From an uncultured Collinsella sp. (GTDB lineage: Bacteria > Actinomycetota > Coriobacteriia > Coriobacteriales > Coriobacteriaceae): DNA of 34,435 nt. The stretch spans positions 1 through 34,435 of the forward strand of contig CAMQJB010000022.1 of NCBI GenBank assembly GCA_947002045.1. The letters run 5' to 3'. A program made the position numbers and the translations under genes. Shown piece after piece: positions 24,150 to 32,499 of the stretch. A model generated the notes under the pieces. The model made no database searches and was not told where the DNA came from. It saw only the letters and a program-made list of their open reading frames with translations. Positions within the stretch are counted from its first letter, which is position 1, and every line of letters starts with the position of its first letter.

Positions 24150-25367
24150 GTGCGCGTCCTCGTCACAGGCGCGAAGGGGTTCGTCGGGAGGAACCTCTGC
24201 TGCGCGCTGAAGAACATAAGGGACGACAAGGACCGCCGCGCGAAATACCAGTCACTCCTTCCCCTCGAGGTCATGGAGTACGACATCGACTCCATGCCCA
24301 AGGAGCTGGAGGACTTCTGCTCCCGCGCCGACTTCGTCTTCAACCTGGCCGGCGTCAACCGCCCCAAGGACCAATCCGAGTTCATGGAGGGCAACTTCGG
24401 GTTCGCCTCCACGCTGCTGGACGCCCTGGAGCGCCACGGCAACAAGTGCCCCGTCATGCTCTCCAGCTCCGCGCAGGCGAGCCTGTCGGGCCGCTTCGAG
24501 GGATCGGTCTACGGCGAGTCGAAGCTCGCGGGGGAGGGCCTGTTCCGCAACTATTCCGAGAGGACCGGCGCCCCGGTGCTCATCTACCGCTTTCCCAACC
24601 TCTACGGCAAGTGGTGCCGCCCGCGGTACAACTCCGCCGTGGCCACCTTCTGCGACGCCATCGCCAACGGCCGCCCCTACACCGTCAACGACCCCTCGGT
24701 GGAACTGGAGCTCCTCTATATTGACGACCTCGTCGACGAGATGCTGGGCGCCCTGCTGGGGCAGGAGCACCGCTGCGGTTACGACGGGCTGGAGCGCATC
24801 GAAGGTGAGGATTTCTGCTACGTCCCCGGGACCGACGTGAAGACGCTGGGCGAGATCGTCTACCTGCTCGACAGCTTCCGAGACAGCCGCGAGACGCTGT
24901 CGGTGCCCGACCTCACCGAGGGTTCCTTCTCCAAGAAGCTCTGGAGCACGTTCCTTTCCTACTACGAGCCGGGGCACTTCGCCTACGGCCTCAAGCCCAA
25001 TATCGACGACCGCGGCTCGTTCACCGAGTTCCTGCGCACGCCGGAGCGCGGGCAGGTCTCCGTCAACGTGAGCAGGCCCGGCATCACCAAGGGCAACCAC
25101 TGGCACATGAGCAAGTGGGAGAGGTTCCTGGTGGTCTCCGGCACCGCGAGCATCAAGCTCAGGAAGGTGGGGGAGGACTCCGATGGAAACCCGTTCCCCG
25201 TCGACGAGTACATCGTCTCGGGTTCCGACATGCGCGCCGTGGAGATGATCCCCGGATACACGCACTCCATCACCAACCTGTCCGACACCGAGGACCTCGT
25301 GACGGTCATGTGGGCCAACGAGCCCTTCGACCCCGAGAACCCCGACACCTTTTACGAGTTAGTCTAG
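24150..25367 (+). CDS. capF: UDP-2-acetamido-2,6-dideoxy-hexulose reductase with cupin domain (CapF/FnlB)
   Basis: Second enzyme of the UDP-L-FucNAc pathway. The N-terminal short-chain dehydrogenase domain begins MRVLVTGAKGFVGRNLCCAL and has NLAGVNRPKDQSEF and a catalytic YGESKLAGEG. The C-terminal cupin (about residues 285-405) has the metal-binding GNHWHMSKWERFLVVSG and an end PFDPENPDTFYELV typical of CapF. It is 405 residues against about 370 in staphylococcal CapF. GTG 24150 is chosen because the Rossmann motif follows at once; it starts 1 nt after the capE stop. The next base after its stop begins AT-rich sequence. Confidence 0.94.
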   Translation: MRVLVTGAKGFVGRNLCCALKNIRDDKDRRAKYQSLLPLEVMEYDIDSMPKELEDFCSRADFVFNLAGVNRPKDQSEFMEGNFGFASTLLDALERHGNKCPVMLSSSAQASLSGRFEGSVYGESKLAGEGLFRNYSERTGAPVLIYRFPNLYGKWCRPRYNSAVATFCDAIANGRPYTVNDPSVELELLYIDDLVDEMLGALLGQEHRCGYDGLERIEGEDFCYVPGTDVKTLGEIVYLLDSFRDSRETLSVPDLTEGSFSKKLWSTFLSYYEPGHFAYGLKPNIDDRGSFTEFLRTPERGQVSVNVSRPGITKGNHWHMSKWERFLVVSGTASIKLRKVGEDSDGNPFPVDEYIVSGSDMRAVEMIPGYTHSITNLSDTEDLVTVMWANEPFDPENPDTFYELV

Positions 25368-25414
25368 TTCGACTTAAGTAATAGAAGACTTTTGCCAAAC
25401 GAATGTGACGTGTA

Positions 25415-26584
25415 ATGAAGATCCTTCATCTTTGCCTTGCAAATTTTTATATCGACAACTATTCATATCAAGAGAACATGCTTCCAAAGTTTCATAAGAA
25501 GCTGGGCTATGAGGTTGAGATTATTGCCTCTATGCAGTCTTTTGATCGAAATGGGGTGACTTCTTTTATTGAGAAGTCCTCTTATTCTTATATAAATGAG
25601 AACGGTATAAAAGTCACAAGGCTTCAATATAAGCATTCGAATTCTCAATTACAAAGATTCCGCCATTATATTGGTACTAAAGGAGCGGTTGAATCTGCTT
25701 CGCCTGATATTATTTTTTGTCACGGTTGCCAGTTTGGCGACATGCCGGTTATCGTCGACTATGTTAAGTCTCATCCTGATGTCAAACTCTTCATTGACAG
25801 CCATGCCGACTATTCGAACAGCGCTACCAATTGGATTTCGCTTCATATCCTCCATAGAATCATTTGGCGTCATGAGGCTCAGCTTGCGCTCCCCTATACT
25901 GAGCGCTTTTGGGGTGTTCTCCCGGCTCGTGTCGATTTTCTTGAGGAGAATTATAGGCTGCCTAAGGAGAAGTGTGGGCTCCTGGTCATGGGCGCCGATG
26001 ATGATGAAGTGAAGCGGGCTTCTGATCCTGCTTCGGTAGCTAAGGTTAAACAGCGCTTTGGTTTTTGCGATGATGATTTTATAATCGTAACCGGCGGAAA
26101 GATCGATGAGGCCAAGAGACAAGTCCTCGCGCTTATGGATGCTGTTGCCGAAATGGACGAACGCGTAAAGCTTCTTGTGTTTGGTCCTGTCGTCCCCACT
26201 ATGAAGGCAGAGTTCGAGGAAAGGCTTTCTTGCGAACGCATCTCTTACGTACCTTGGGCCAACACTTCGGAATCTTATGATTATTTTTCTGTAGCGGATT
26301 TAGCTGCTTTTCCTGGACGTCATTCTGTTTATTGGGAGCAGGCAGTTGCCATGGAAAAGCCTTTGCTTATCAAGTATTGGGATGGTACTACGCATGTTGA
26401 TTGCGGCGGAAATGTTGCTTTCACAAGCGGTGATGACTCGGAGTCCCTTAAGGCGGATATCGAGAGAATTAAAAGCCCCGACGTTCTTTGCGATATGAAC
26501 GAGGTCGCAAAGATTTCGAAGAATCACTTCCTGTATTCGGACATTGCTCGAATGAGTATCGGACTTGAGACCGACAGGGCATAG
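25415..26584 (+). CDS. Glycosyltransferase family 4-like protein in an AT-rich cassette
   Basis: 389 residues with GT-B layout. The N-terminus is MKILHLCLANFYIDNYSYQ with an IIFCHGCQFGDMP region. The C-terminal Rossmann half shows DDFIIVTGGKIDEAKRQ, VKLLVFGPVVPTM and DLAAFPGRHSVYWEQAVAM, the last resembling the conserved acidic-box part of GT4 donors. Codons are much richer in A/T than capF before it, and the change falls right at the capF stop, so it was probably acquired separately as a serotype-determining gene. It is likely to add the second or third sugar of the repeat unit; the donor is unknown. Confidence 0.82.
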   Translation: MKILHLCLANFYIDNYSYQENMLPKFHKKLGYEVEIIASMQSFDRNGVTSFIEKSSYSYINENGIKVTRLQYKHSNSQLQRFRHYIGTKGAVESASPDIIFCHGCQFGDMPVIVDYVKSHPDVKLFIDSHADYSNSATNWISLHILHRIIWRHEAQLALPYTERFWGVLPARVDFLEENYRLPKEKCGLLVMGADDDEVKRASDPASVAKVKQRFGFCDDDFIIVTGGKIDEAKRQVLALMDAVAEMDERVKLLVFGPVVPTMKAEFEERLSCERISYVPWANTSESYDYFSVADLAAFPGRHSVYWEQAVAMEKPLLIKYWDGTTHVDCGGNVAFTSGDDSESLKADIERIKSPDVLCDMNEVAKISKNHFLYSDIARMSIGLETDRA

Positions 26585-26586
26585 CT

Positions 26587-27876
26587 TTGAAACTGCTTAT
26601 CACATTAATTATTATATTTAATTTTGCTTCCAACTATCGTAGGGGCAGGTTTCTATCCTCTTCTACGGTTTGGATGCTCTGCTACTTCATGATTTTTGTC
26701 CTCTATCCGCTTACGGTTGACGAGCATCTCTATATAAATGCCTCGACAATTGATCTTTATGCCTTTATTGGCATCCTCGCTTTCACAGTTGGGGGAACAA
26801 TTGGTCGAATGAAAAGGAGCGGAATACCAAGGCCATCAAATTCTGAAATTATTGCTCCAAATAAATCCGTTGCCTGGGTTTTATTCTGGATTTTCCTTGC
26901 CGTTAGCGTTGCGCTTTTAATCTCGCAAATTGGTGTAGGGGGTATCTCTCAGGTTTTATCTGGAAAAATGACCTCCAAGCAGCTTACTTTGGGGGATGGA
27001 GGAATTGGATCCTCGTTCACTTTTGCAATCCACCTACTCGTCCCGTGCGTTTTGGCTCTGTGGGTTACTGCAAATAATGAAAAAGACAATAGACGTGCGC
27101 TTATAGCTCTTTTGATATACATCGTTATGACCCTATTATTTGGTTTTACGCGACTCTTTTTAATTTCTATCATTGCAATGCTTGTCATTTTTAGTCTAAG
27201 ACATACTTCTATACATCAACAAGTTGTTTATACAGCATTCAGTATCGTTGCTTTACTTTTTGCGATGGTATTTTTAAATTTCATTCGTTGCTTTGGACTG
27301 GGAGAGCCAATCTCCTTCGAAACCATTTTTGATATTGATTATATTTTCGAAAGCACTGACTTTAGCTCTAGCTATCACTGGTTTAATGAACTGCTTAGCA
27401 CTCACATCGACTTGATTAATCCTGTTGTGTATCTGAAGCCTCTATTTGCTTTTATTCCTCGATCGATTTGGGAATTTAAGCCAGAGCCGCTTAGCATGCA
27501 GGTGCTTAAGCAAATTAATCCTGGTTTGGCTGCTACGGGTTACTCAACTGCTGGCAATAGCGTCCTTGGAGAAGGATATGCTGTTTTTGGTCTTGTCGGT
27601 ATTTTTTTGGCTCCTTTCATTTGGGGGGTCGTTTGCACCGTTCTTGATGAGAGCTATTACAATCGATTGGAGGAGGGTAAGGATCAGTCCATCTGGACTA
27701 TCGCTTACCTCATTTTTGCCGTGTTTGTTGTAATTAGTGGACAGCGCGGTGACTGGAGTCAATACATGACCATAGTTCTCTGGTTCTATTTGCTTCCTCT
27801 CTACTGCATAGGACGAAGGGTGCCTATTGAAGAGCAAACTGTCGAACCTTCTGAATTAATGGAGAGAGAACAGTGA
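26587..27876 (+). CDS. wzy: Wzy-like O-antigen/capsule polymerase
   Basis: A hydrophobic inner-membrane protein of 429 residues with about ten to twelve predicted membrane segments, for example WMLCYFMIFVLYPL, AWVLFWIFLAVSVALLISQI, IALLIYIVMTLLFGFTR and TAFSIVALLFAMVFLNFI. A large periplasmic loop lies between about residues 235 and 320. Polymerases of this kind link repeat units and are the least conserved part of such loci, so the call rests on topology, size and position before the flippase. AT-rich like the glycosyltransferase before it. TTG start 3 nt after the previous stop; the end overlaps the next gene by 4 nt (GTGA). Confidence 0.8.
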   Translation: MKLLITLIIIFNFASNYRRGRFLSSSTVWMLCYFMIFVLYPLTVDEHLYINASTIDLYAFIGILAFTVGGTIGRMKRSGIPRPSNSEIIAPNKSVAWVLFWIFLAVSVALLISQIGVGGISQVLSGKMTSKQLTLGDGGIGSSFTFAIHLLVPCVLALWVTANNEKDNRRALIALLIYIVMTLLFGFTRLFLISIIAMLVIFSLRHTSIHQQVVYTAFSIVALLFAMVFLNFIRCFGLGEPISFETIFDIDYIFESTDFSSSYHWFNELLSTHIDLINPVVYLKPLFAFIPRSIWEFKPEPLSMQVLKQINPGLAATGYSTAGNSVLGEGYAVFGLVGIFLAPFIWGVVCTVLDESYYNRLEEGKDQSIWTIAYLIFAVFVVISGQRGDWSQYMTIVLWFYLLPLYCIGRRVPIEEQTVEPSELMEREQ

Positions 27877-29384
27877 AAGTTAACCAATACAAAGCCGGCG
27901 CCGTTCTATCCTATGGTGCCGTTGCCTTCAACACTGTTGCGGGGCTCATCTACACCCCTTGGATGATCTCTTGCATCGGTGCGGACGATTACGGTCTCTA
28001 CACACTCGCTCTCTCCGTCGTCAATTTCTTCCTGCTCGATTTCGGGCTCGGAGATTCCGTCTCGCGCTTTCTCTCGAAGTACTATGCGGAGGGCAAAGAG
28101 GATGCCGTCGGGATGTTCATGGGCATTGTTTATAAGACCTATATCGCGATAACCTGTCTCATCGCCGTCGCCCTCGTGGTCGTATTCTTCAATATCGATG
28201 GTCTTTACTCCGGTCTCACGCCAGAGCAGATGCCCGTTTTCAAGACGCTGTTCGTCATCGTTGCGTTCTACAGCATCTTCTCCTTCCCGTTCGCGCCCCT
28301 GAACGGCATCCTAACTGCCAACGAACGGTTCGTCGCCCTTAACGCGTGCAATCTCATCCAAAAGGTGCTGACGGTGCTCCTCATCGTCGTGACCCTCCTG
28401 ATGGGCTGGGGGGTTGTAGCGCTCGTTATCGTCAACGCTGCCGTCAGTGTTGTCACCACACTCGCCAAACTCGTGCTTGTCCATAGGGGCACCAAGGCGA
28501 GGGCGGATCTCGCCGGCTGGGACTCGGGGCTCGCCCGCGAGGTGGTCGGTTTCTCCGTGTGGGTCATGGTCGGCCAGGTCTGCCAACGGTTCATCTTCGC
28601 GGTCATGCCGTCCATCATCGCCATCACCGCCACCACTTCCGAGGTCGCGCTATTCGGTCTCGCTTCGTCGCTCGAGAGTTATGTCTACACGGTTGCGAGC
28701 GCCCTGAACGGCATGTTCATGCCGAAGGTCTCTCGCGCAGTCGTCGGCGTTGGTGAGGGCCTACAGACCCTCATGGTCCGCTTCGGCAGGGTGCAACTGT
28801 ATATCATCGGCTTCATCGAGGTCTGCTTCTTCGGTCTCGGCGGTTGGTTCATCCAGTGCTGGATGGGCAACGGGTACGACGGCCTCTGGCTGTGTACTCT
28901 CCTGCTCATTATCCCCAGCCTCATCGAGCTTCCGCAGCTCGTCGGCGTCACGGCGATCACTGCGGCGGGGCAGGTGCGAGCAAAGGCATTCGTATTCCTC
29001 GCCATGGCCGCCTGCAACGTCGTTCTTGGTTTCGTCCTCTCCGTGCCCCTCGGCGCCCTTGGTGGATGCCTCTCCATCTGCATCGCCTACTTTTTGAGGA
29101 CCGTCGGGCAGAACGTCATCTATAGGAACTCCCTTGGGATTGACCTCAAGAGCTTCTTCGCCGACACATTCGGGAGCTGGCTGTTACCTGCCGCGGTCAC
29201 GCTCGGGGTCAGCATTGTCCTGGACCGCCTCTTCCCCGTCAGGGGCTGGTCGGGGTTGCTCCTCGCGGGCTGCCTCACGGCTGCCGTCTACTCGTTCCTT
29301 TGTTGGAAGCTCTCGATGAACGAGTACGAGCACGGGCTCGTCATCTCGGTCGCCTCAAAATCGAAGAGGGCGAGGACCCGATAA
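27873..29384 (+). CDS. wzx: Wzx-like flippase (MATE/MOP superfamily polysaccharide exporter)
   Basis: 503 residues with about twelve to fourteen membrane segments. It starts VNQYKAGAVLSYGAVAFNTV (GTG start) and has SCIGADDYGLYTLALSVVNF followed by LDFGLGDSVSRFLSKYYA. This is the Wzx/MOP pattern, with a Tyr-Gly-containing first loop and an Arg/Phe pair in the second. It moves the undecaprenyl-linked repeat unit to the outside of the membrane. GGAGAGAACA precedes the GTG. Base composition is again GC-rich, unlike wzy, so the cassette may end near the wzy-wzx border. Confidence 0.9.
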   Translation: MKVNQYKAGAVLSYGAVAFNTVAGLIYTPWMISCIGADDYGLYTLALSVVNFFLLDFGLGDSVSRFLSKYYAEGKEDAVGMFMGIVYKTYIAITCLIAVALVVVFFNIDGLYSGLTPEQMPVFKTLFVIVAFYSIFSFPFAPLNGILTANERFVALNACNLIQKVLTVLLIVVTLLMGWGVVALVIVNAAVSVVTTLAKLVLVHRGTKARADLAGWDSGLAREVVGFSVWVMVGQVCQRFIFAVMPSIIAITATTSEVALFGLASSLESYVYTVASALNGMFMPKVSRAVVGVGEGLQTLMVRFGRVQLYIIGFIEVCFFGLGGWFIQCWMGNGYDGLWLCTLLLIIPSLIELPQLVGVTAITAAGQVRAKAFVFLAMAACNVVLGFVLSVPLGALGGCLSICIAYFLRTVGQNVIYRNSLGIDLKSFFADTFGSWLLPAAVTLGVSIVLDRLFPVRGWSGLLLAGCLTAAVYSFLCWKLSMNEYEHGLVISVASKSKRARTR

Positions 29385-29461
29385 GGGTCGACGAACGGTG
29401 TTCAATGATTCTCTTGCCATTGCGACTCTGTTGAATTGGCTTCCTCCGAGAAAGGATTCGA

Positions 29462-30643
29462 ATGGATAACACGGTAAATATTCACTTCAAAGATGACGGC
29501 CGCCTGAAGCTCCTGGTCATCGTGGGCACCCGCCCCGAGGTCATCCGCCTGTCCGAGGTCATCAAGAAGTGCCGCCGCCACTTCGACTGCCTGCTGGCGC
29601 ACACCGGGCAGAACTACGACTACACGCTCAACGGCATCTTCTTCCGTGACCTGGAGCTCGCCGACCCGGACGTCTACCTGGACGCCGTGGGCGCGGACCT
29701 CGGCGAGACCGTGGGCAACATCATCGCCGCGAGCTACAAGCTCATGGTGCAGGTGCAGCCCGACGCGCTGCTGATCCTGGGCGACACCAACAGCTGCCTG
29801 TCCGCCATCGCGGCCAAGAGGCTCCACATCCCCATCTTCCACATGGAGGCGGGCAACCGCTGCAAGGACGAGTGCCTGCCCGAGGAGACCAACCGCCGCA
29901 TCGTCGACGTGATCTCCGACGTCAACCTTGCCTACTCCGAGCACGCCCGCCGCTACCTCAAGGACACCGGCTGCGCCCCCGAGCGCACCTACGCCACGGG
30001 CTCGCCCATGGCCGAGGTCCTGCGCGCCAACCTTGACAAGATCGAGGCCTCCGACGTCCTGGCCGAGCTCGGCCTGGAGCCGAAGAAGTACATGCTGCTG
30101 TCCGCCCACCGCGAGGAGAACATCGACACCGAGGCCAACTTCACGAGCCTGTTCACCGCGATCAACGCGCTGGCCGAGAAATACGACATGCCGATCCTGT
30201 ACTCCTGCCACCCGCGCTCCCGCAAGCGCCTGGAGGCCACCGGCTTCGAGCTCGACCCGCGCGTGCGCATGCACGAGCCCATGGGCTTCCACGACTACAA
30301 CTGCCTGCAGATGAACGCCTTCGCGGTGGTGTCCGACTCCGGCACGCTGCCCGAGGAGTCCAGCTTCTTCGCGAGTGTCGGGCATCCTTTCCCGGCGGTG
30401 TGCATCCGCACCTCCACCGAGCGCCCCGAGGCGCTGGACAAGGCCTGCTTCACGCTGGCCGGCATCTCCGAGAAGGGGCTGCTGCAGGCCGTCCACACCG
30501 CCGTCGAGCTCGACGCGGAGGGGTCGCTCCCCGAGGCCCCCGTTCCCGACTACGCCGACGAGACCGTCTCCACCAAGGTGGTCAAGATCATCCAGAGCTA
30601 CACCGGCGTCGTGGACAAGATGGTGTGGAGGAAGAGTCTCTAG
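29462..30643 (+). CDS. capG: UDP-FucNAc synthesis 2-epimerase (CapG/FnlC; UDP-GlcNAc 2-epimerase family)
   Basis: Last enzyme of the UDP-L-FucNAc pathway, a GT-B-like 2-epimerase. It starts MDNTVNIHFKDDGRLKLLVI and has the family motif VGTRPEVIRLSEVIKK, HTGQNYDYTLNGIFFRDLEL, HMEAGNRCKDECLPEETNRR and SGTLPEESSFFASVG near the C-terminus. The protein has 393 residues; family members are about 375. An AAAGG site lies before the ATG. A 77-nt gap separates it from the flippase. capE and capF lie 5 kb upstream, so the pathway is complete but interrupted. A plain UDP-ManNAc-forming WecB role is less likely because CapE/CapF are present. Confidence 0.9.
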   Translation: MDNTVNIHFKDDGRLKLLVIVGTRPEVIRLSEVIKKCRRHFDCLLAHTGQNYDYTLNGIFFRDLELADPDVYLDAVGADLGETVGNIIAASYKLMVQVQPDALLILGDTNSCLSAIAAKRLHIPIFHMEAGNRCKDECLPEETNRRIVDVISDVNLAYSEHARRYLKDTGCAPERTYATGSPMAEVLRANLDKIEASDVLAELGLEPKKYMLLSAHREENIDTEANFTSLFTAINALAEKYDMPILYSCHPRSRKRLEATGFELDPRVRMHEPMGFHDYNCLQMNAFAVVSDSGTLPEESSFFASVGHPFPAVCIRTSTERPEALDKACFTLAGISEKGLLQAVHTAVELDAEGSLPEAPVPDYADETVSTKVVKIIQSYTGVVDKMVWRKSL

Positions 30644-30649
30644 CTTTTA

Positions 30650-30677
30650 AGCCTCAACGGTTGTTGGGGCTATTTTT
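30650..30677 (+). terminator. Intra-operon terminator between capG and ugd
   Basis: AGCCTCAAC (30650-30658) pairs with GTTGGGGCT (30663-30671), one T-G pair, 4-nt loop, then ATTTTT (30672-30677). The position inside the operon, before the last biosynthetic gene, is where an antiterminator such as LoaP would matter. Confidence 0.85.
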
Positions 30678-30706
30678 AACCTGTTCTTTGACAATTGGAG
30701 AATGAC

Positions 30707-31966
30707 ATGAAGATCGCTGTTGCCGGTACCGGCTACGTCGGCCTGTCCCTCGCCGTCCTGCTCTCGCAGCACAACGAGGTGCACGCGCTGGACATCGTGC
30801 CCGAAAAGGTCAAGAAGATCAACAACTACGTTTCGCCCATCCAGGACGACGAGATCGAGCGCTTCCTGGTGGAGGCCAAGTCGGGGGAGCGCGAGCTCGA
30901 CCTACACGCCACCGTCGACGTGGCCGAGGCATATACGGGTGCCGACTACGCCGTGATCGCGACGCCGACGAACTATGACTCGGACAGGAACTTCTTCGAC
31001 ACGAGCTCCGTCGAGGCCGCCATCGCCGCTGTGCGCTCGGTGAACCCGGACGCCTGGATCGTCATCAAGTCCACGATCCCCGTCGGCTACACCGCGGGCC
31101 TTCGCGAGAGGCTGGGCGACAGCAAGATCTTCTTCAGCCCGGAGTTCCTGCGCGAGAGCAAGGCGCTCTACGACAACCTGCATCCGTCCCGTATCGTGGT
31201 TGGCGCGCCCAAGGAGGATGCCGACGCCGTCGCAGCTGCCGAACGCTTCGCCGGCCTGCTGGCGCAGGGCGCCGACCCCGCCGAGCTGGAGCGAGTCAAC
31301 GCCGACGGCTCGAAGGGCATCCCCGAGCTCGTGCTGGGCACCACCGAGGCCGAGGCAGTGAAGCTGTTCGCCAACACCTACCTGGCGCTGCGCGTGGCCT
31401 ACTTCAACGAGCTCGATACCTACTGCGAGGTACGAGGCCTCAACACCCGCGACGTCATCGACGGCGTGTGCCTGGAGCCTCGAATCGGGTCGCACTACAA
31501 CAACCCCAGCTTCGGCTACGGCGGCTACTGCCTGCCCAAGGACACCAAGCAGCTGCTGGCAAATTATAAAGACGTGCCGCAGAACCTGATCGAGGCCATC
31601 GTGGAGGCCAACCGCACCCGCAAGGACTTCGTGGCCGACGAGGTGCTGCAGATGGTGTGGGACCGCGTGTACGCCGGCAAGGAGAAGCCGGTCGTGGGCG
31701 TCTACCGCCTGACGATGAAGTCCAACTCCGACAACTTCCGCGCGAGCTCCATCCAGGGCGTCATGAAGCGCGTGAAGGCCAAGGGCGTGCCCGTTGTGGT
31801 CTACGAGCCCACGCTGGACGCGCCGGAGTTCTTCGGCTCCGAGGTCACGCACGACCTGGAGGCCTTCAAGGCCGGCTGCGACGTGATCGTCGCCAACCGC
31901 TGGAGCGACGAGCTCGCGGACGTGGCGGACAAGGTGTACACGAGGGATTTGTTTAAGAGAGACTAG
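30707..31966 (+). CDS. ugd: UDP-glucose/UDP-sugar 6-dehydrogenase (Ugd)
   Basis: NAD-dependent double oxidation of a UDP-sugar to a uronic acid, probably UDP-glucose to UDP-glucuronate. It shows the N-terminal MKIAVAGTGYVGLSLAVLL, then the middle-domain IDGVCLEPRIGSHYNNPSFG and the catalytic-Cys motif YGGYCLPKDTKQLL. The last third is the UDP-binding domain. The protein has 419 residues, normal for the family. ATG 30707 is preferred over an in-frame TTG at 30695 because GGAG sits 6 nt before it. It lies behind a terminator, yet codon style matches capG. The product would give an acidic residue in the polymer. Confidence 0.93.
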   Translation: MKIAVAGTGYVGLSLAVLLSQHNEVHALDIVPEKVKKINNYVSPIQDDEIERFLVEAKSGERELDLHATVDVAEAYTGADYAVIATPTNYDSDRNFFDTSSVEAAIAAVRSVNPDAWIVIKSTIPVGYTAGLRERLGDSKIFFSPEFLRESKALYDNLHPSRIVVGAPKEDADAVAAAERFAGLLAQGADPAELERVNADGSKGIPELVLGTTEAEAVKLFANTYLALRVAYFNELDTYCEVRGLNTRDVIDGVCLEPRIGSHYNNPSFGYGGYCLPKDTKQLLANYKDVPQNLIEAIVEANRTRKDFVADEVLQMVWDRVYAGKEKPVVGVYRLTMKSNSDNFRASSIQGVMKRVKAKGVPVVVYEPTLDAPEFFGSEVTHDLEAFKAGCDVIVANRWSDELADVADKVYTRDLFKRD

Positions 31967-32020
31967 GGGAGAGGATTCCCAGGCCCGACTCTGGACTTGC
32001 CTACAAGTCGTATTGATAAG

Positions 32021-32059
32021 AAAGAGGTCATATCGGCTATCGCCGATATGACCTCTTTT
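32021..32059 (+). terminator. Strong terminator of the polysaccharide operon
   Basis: A 17-bp perfect stem: the arms AAAGAGGTCATATCGGC (32021-32037) and GCCGATATGACCTCTTT (32042-32058) around a TATC loop. A T-run ends the stem. It sits 55 nt past the ugd stop. Confidence 0.94.
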
Positions 32060-32099
32060 GGTATAAGTCTGGTTCCTTTTCCAGCTGGTGTGCGACGCG

Positions 32100-32342
32100 T
32101 TATATATAGCACTTTAAGCGACGAACACCATTTTCCCTGCTTTTAGCCTTGGGCACCAAGAACGGGACGTCGCCCGTGCTGCAATCGTCTGCGTCGGACC
32201 TCTTAATCCAGCCCGACAGGCTTCCGAAGTCGTGGCTCAGCCTGTGTGTCAACTCAGCGTGGGTCGTCTCAGACATTTTGCAAAGCTCCGCGCTCGCATT
32301 GGTGACGACGAGGTTGATGTACATGGCGGAGCACGAGTGTGA
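32100..32342 (-). pseudogene. Possible minus-strand gene fragment (unrecognised)
   Basis: On the minus strand a frame that ends at 32100-32102 (TAA) encodes protein-like text with good wobble usage, such as MYINLVVTNASAELCKMSE, then DFGSLSGWIKRSDADDC and DVPFLVPKAKSRENGVRRLK. Upstream in the same frame the text becomes less protein-like, and a short plus-strand ORF with a strong ribosome site lies next to it. I read it as the 3' end of a truncated or degraded gene, but a small intact gene cannot be excluded. No family is recognised. Confidence 0.4.
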
Positions 32343-32360
32343 AAGGAGGGGTATCCTGAT

Positions 32361-32438
32361 ATGTCGGAGCTGGAAGAGACGGATGAGCTGAACAAGAATA
32401 CGGAGCTTCAGAGTTGTCCGCACGGGTTGTTAGGCTAA
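32361..32438 (+). CDS. Candidate 25-aa small protein
   Basis: ATG 32361 opens a frame encoding MSELEETDELNKNTEL and ending PHGLLG before TAA at 32436-32438. AAGGAGG, close to a perfect Shine-Dalgarno, ends about 11 nt upstream (at 32349). The N-terminal part is strongly acidic. It could be a genuine small ORF, a leader peptide for the 288-aa gene 61 nt downstream, or the 5' stub of a deleted gene. Function unknown. Confidence 0.4.
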   Translation: MSELEETDELNKNTELQSCPHGLLG

Positions 32439-32499
32439 GCGTGGATGTTGACTTTGCCTGTATTCGACGTCTTAACCTTCGATGTGAAAGAAGAAGTCT

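Noticed and set aside
20895..24457. Long minus-strand open frames opposite the ATP-grasp gene, capE and others
   Set aside because: All lie antisense to genes with strong motifs, and none has a ribosome site or a recognisable fold.
30688..30693. TTGACA just before ugd as a promoter -35
   Set aside because: It lies only 13 nt before the ATG, and no -10 is found at the right distance downstream.
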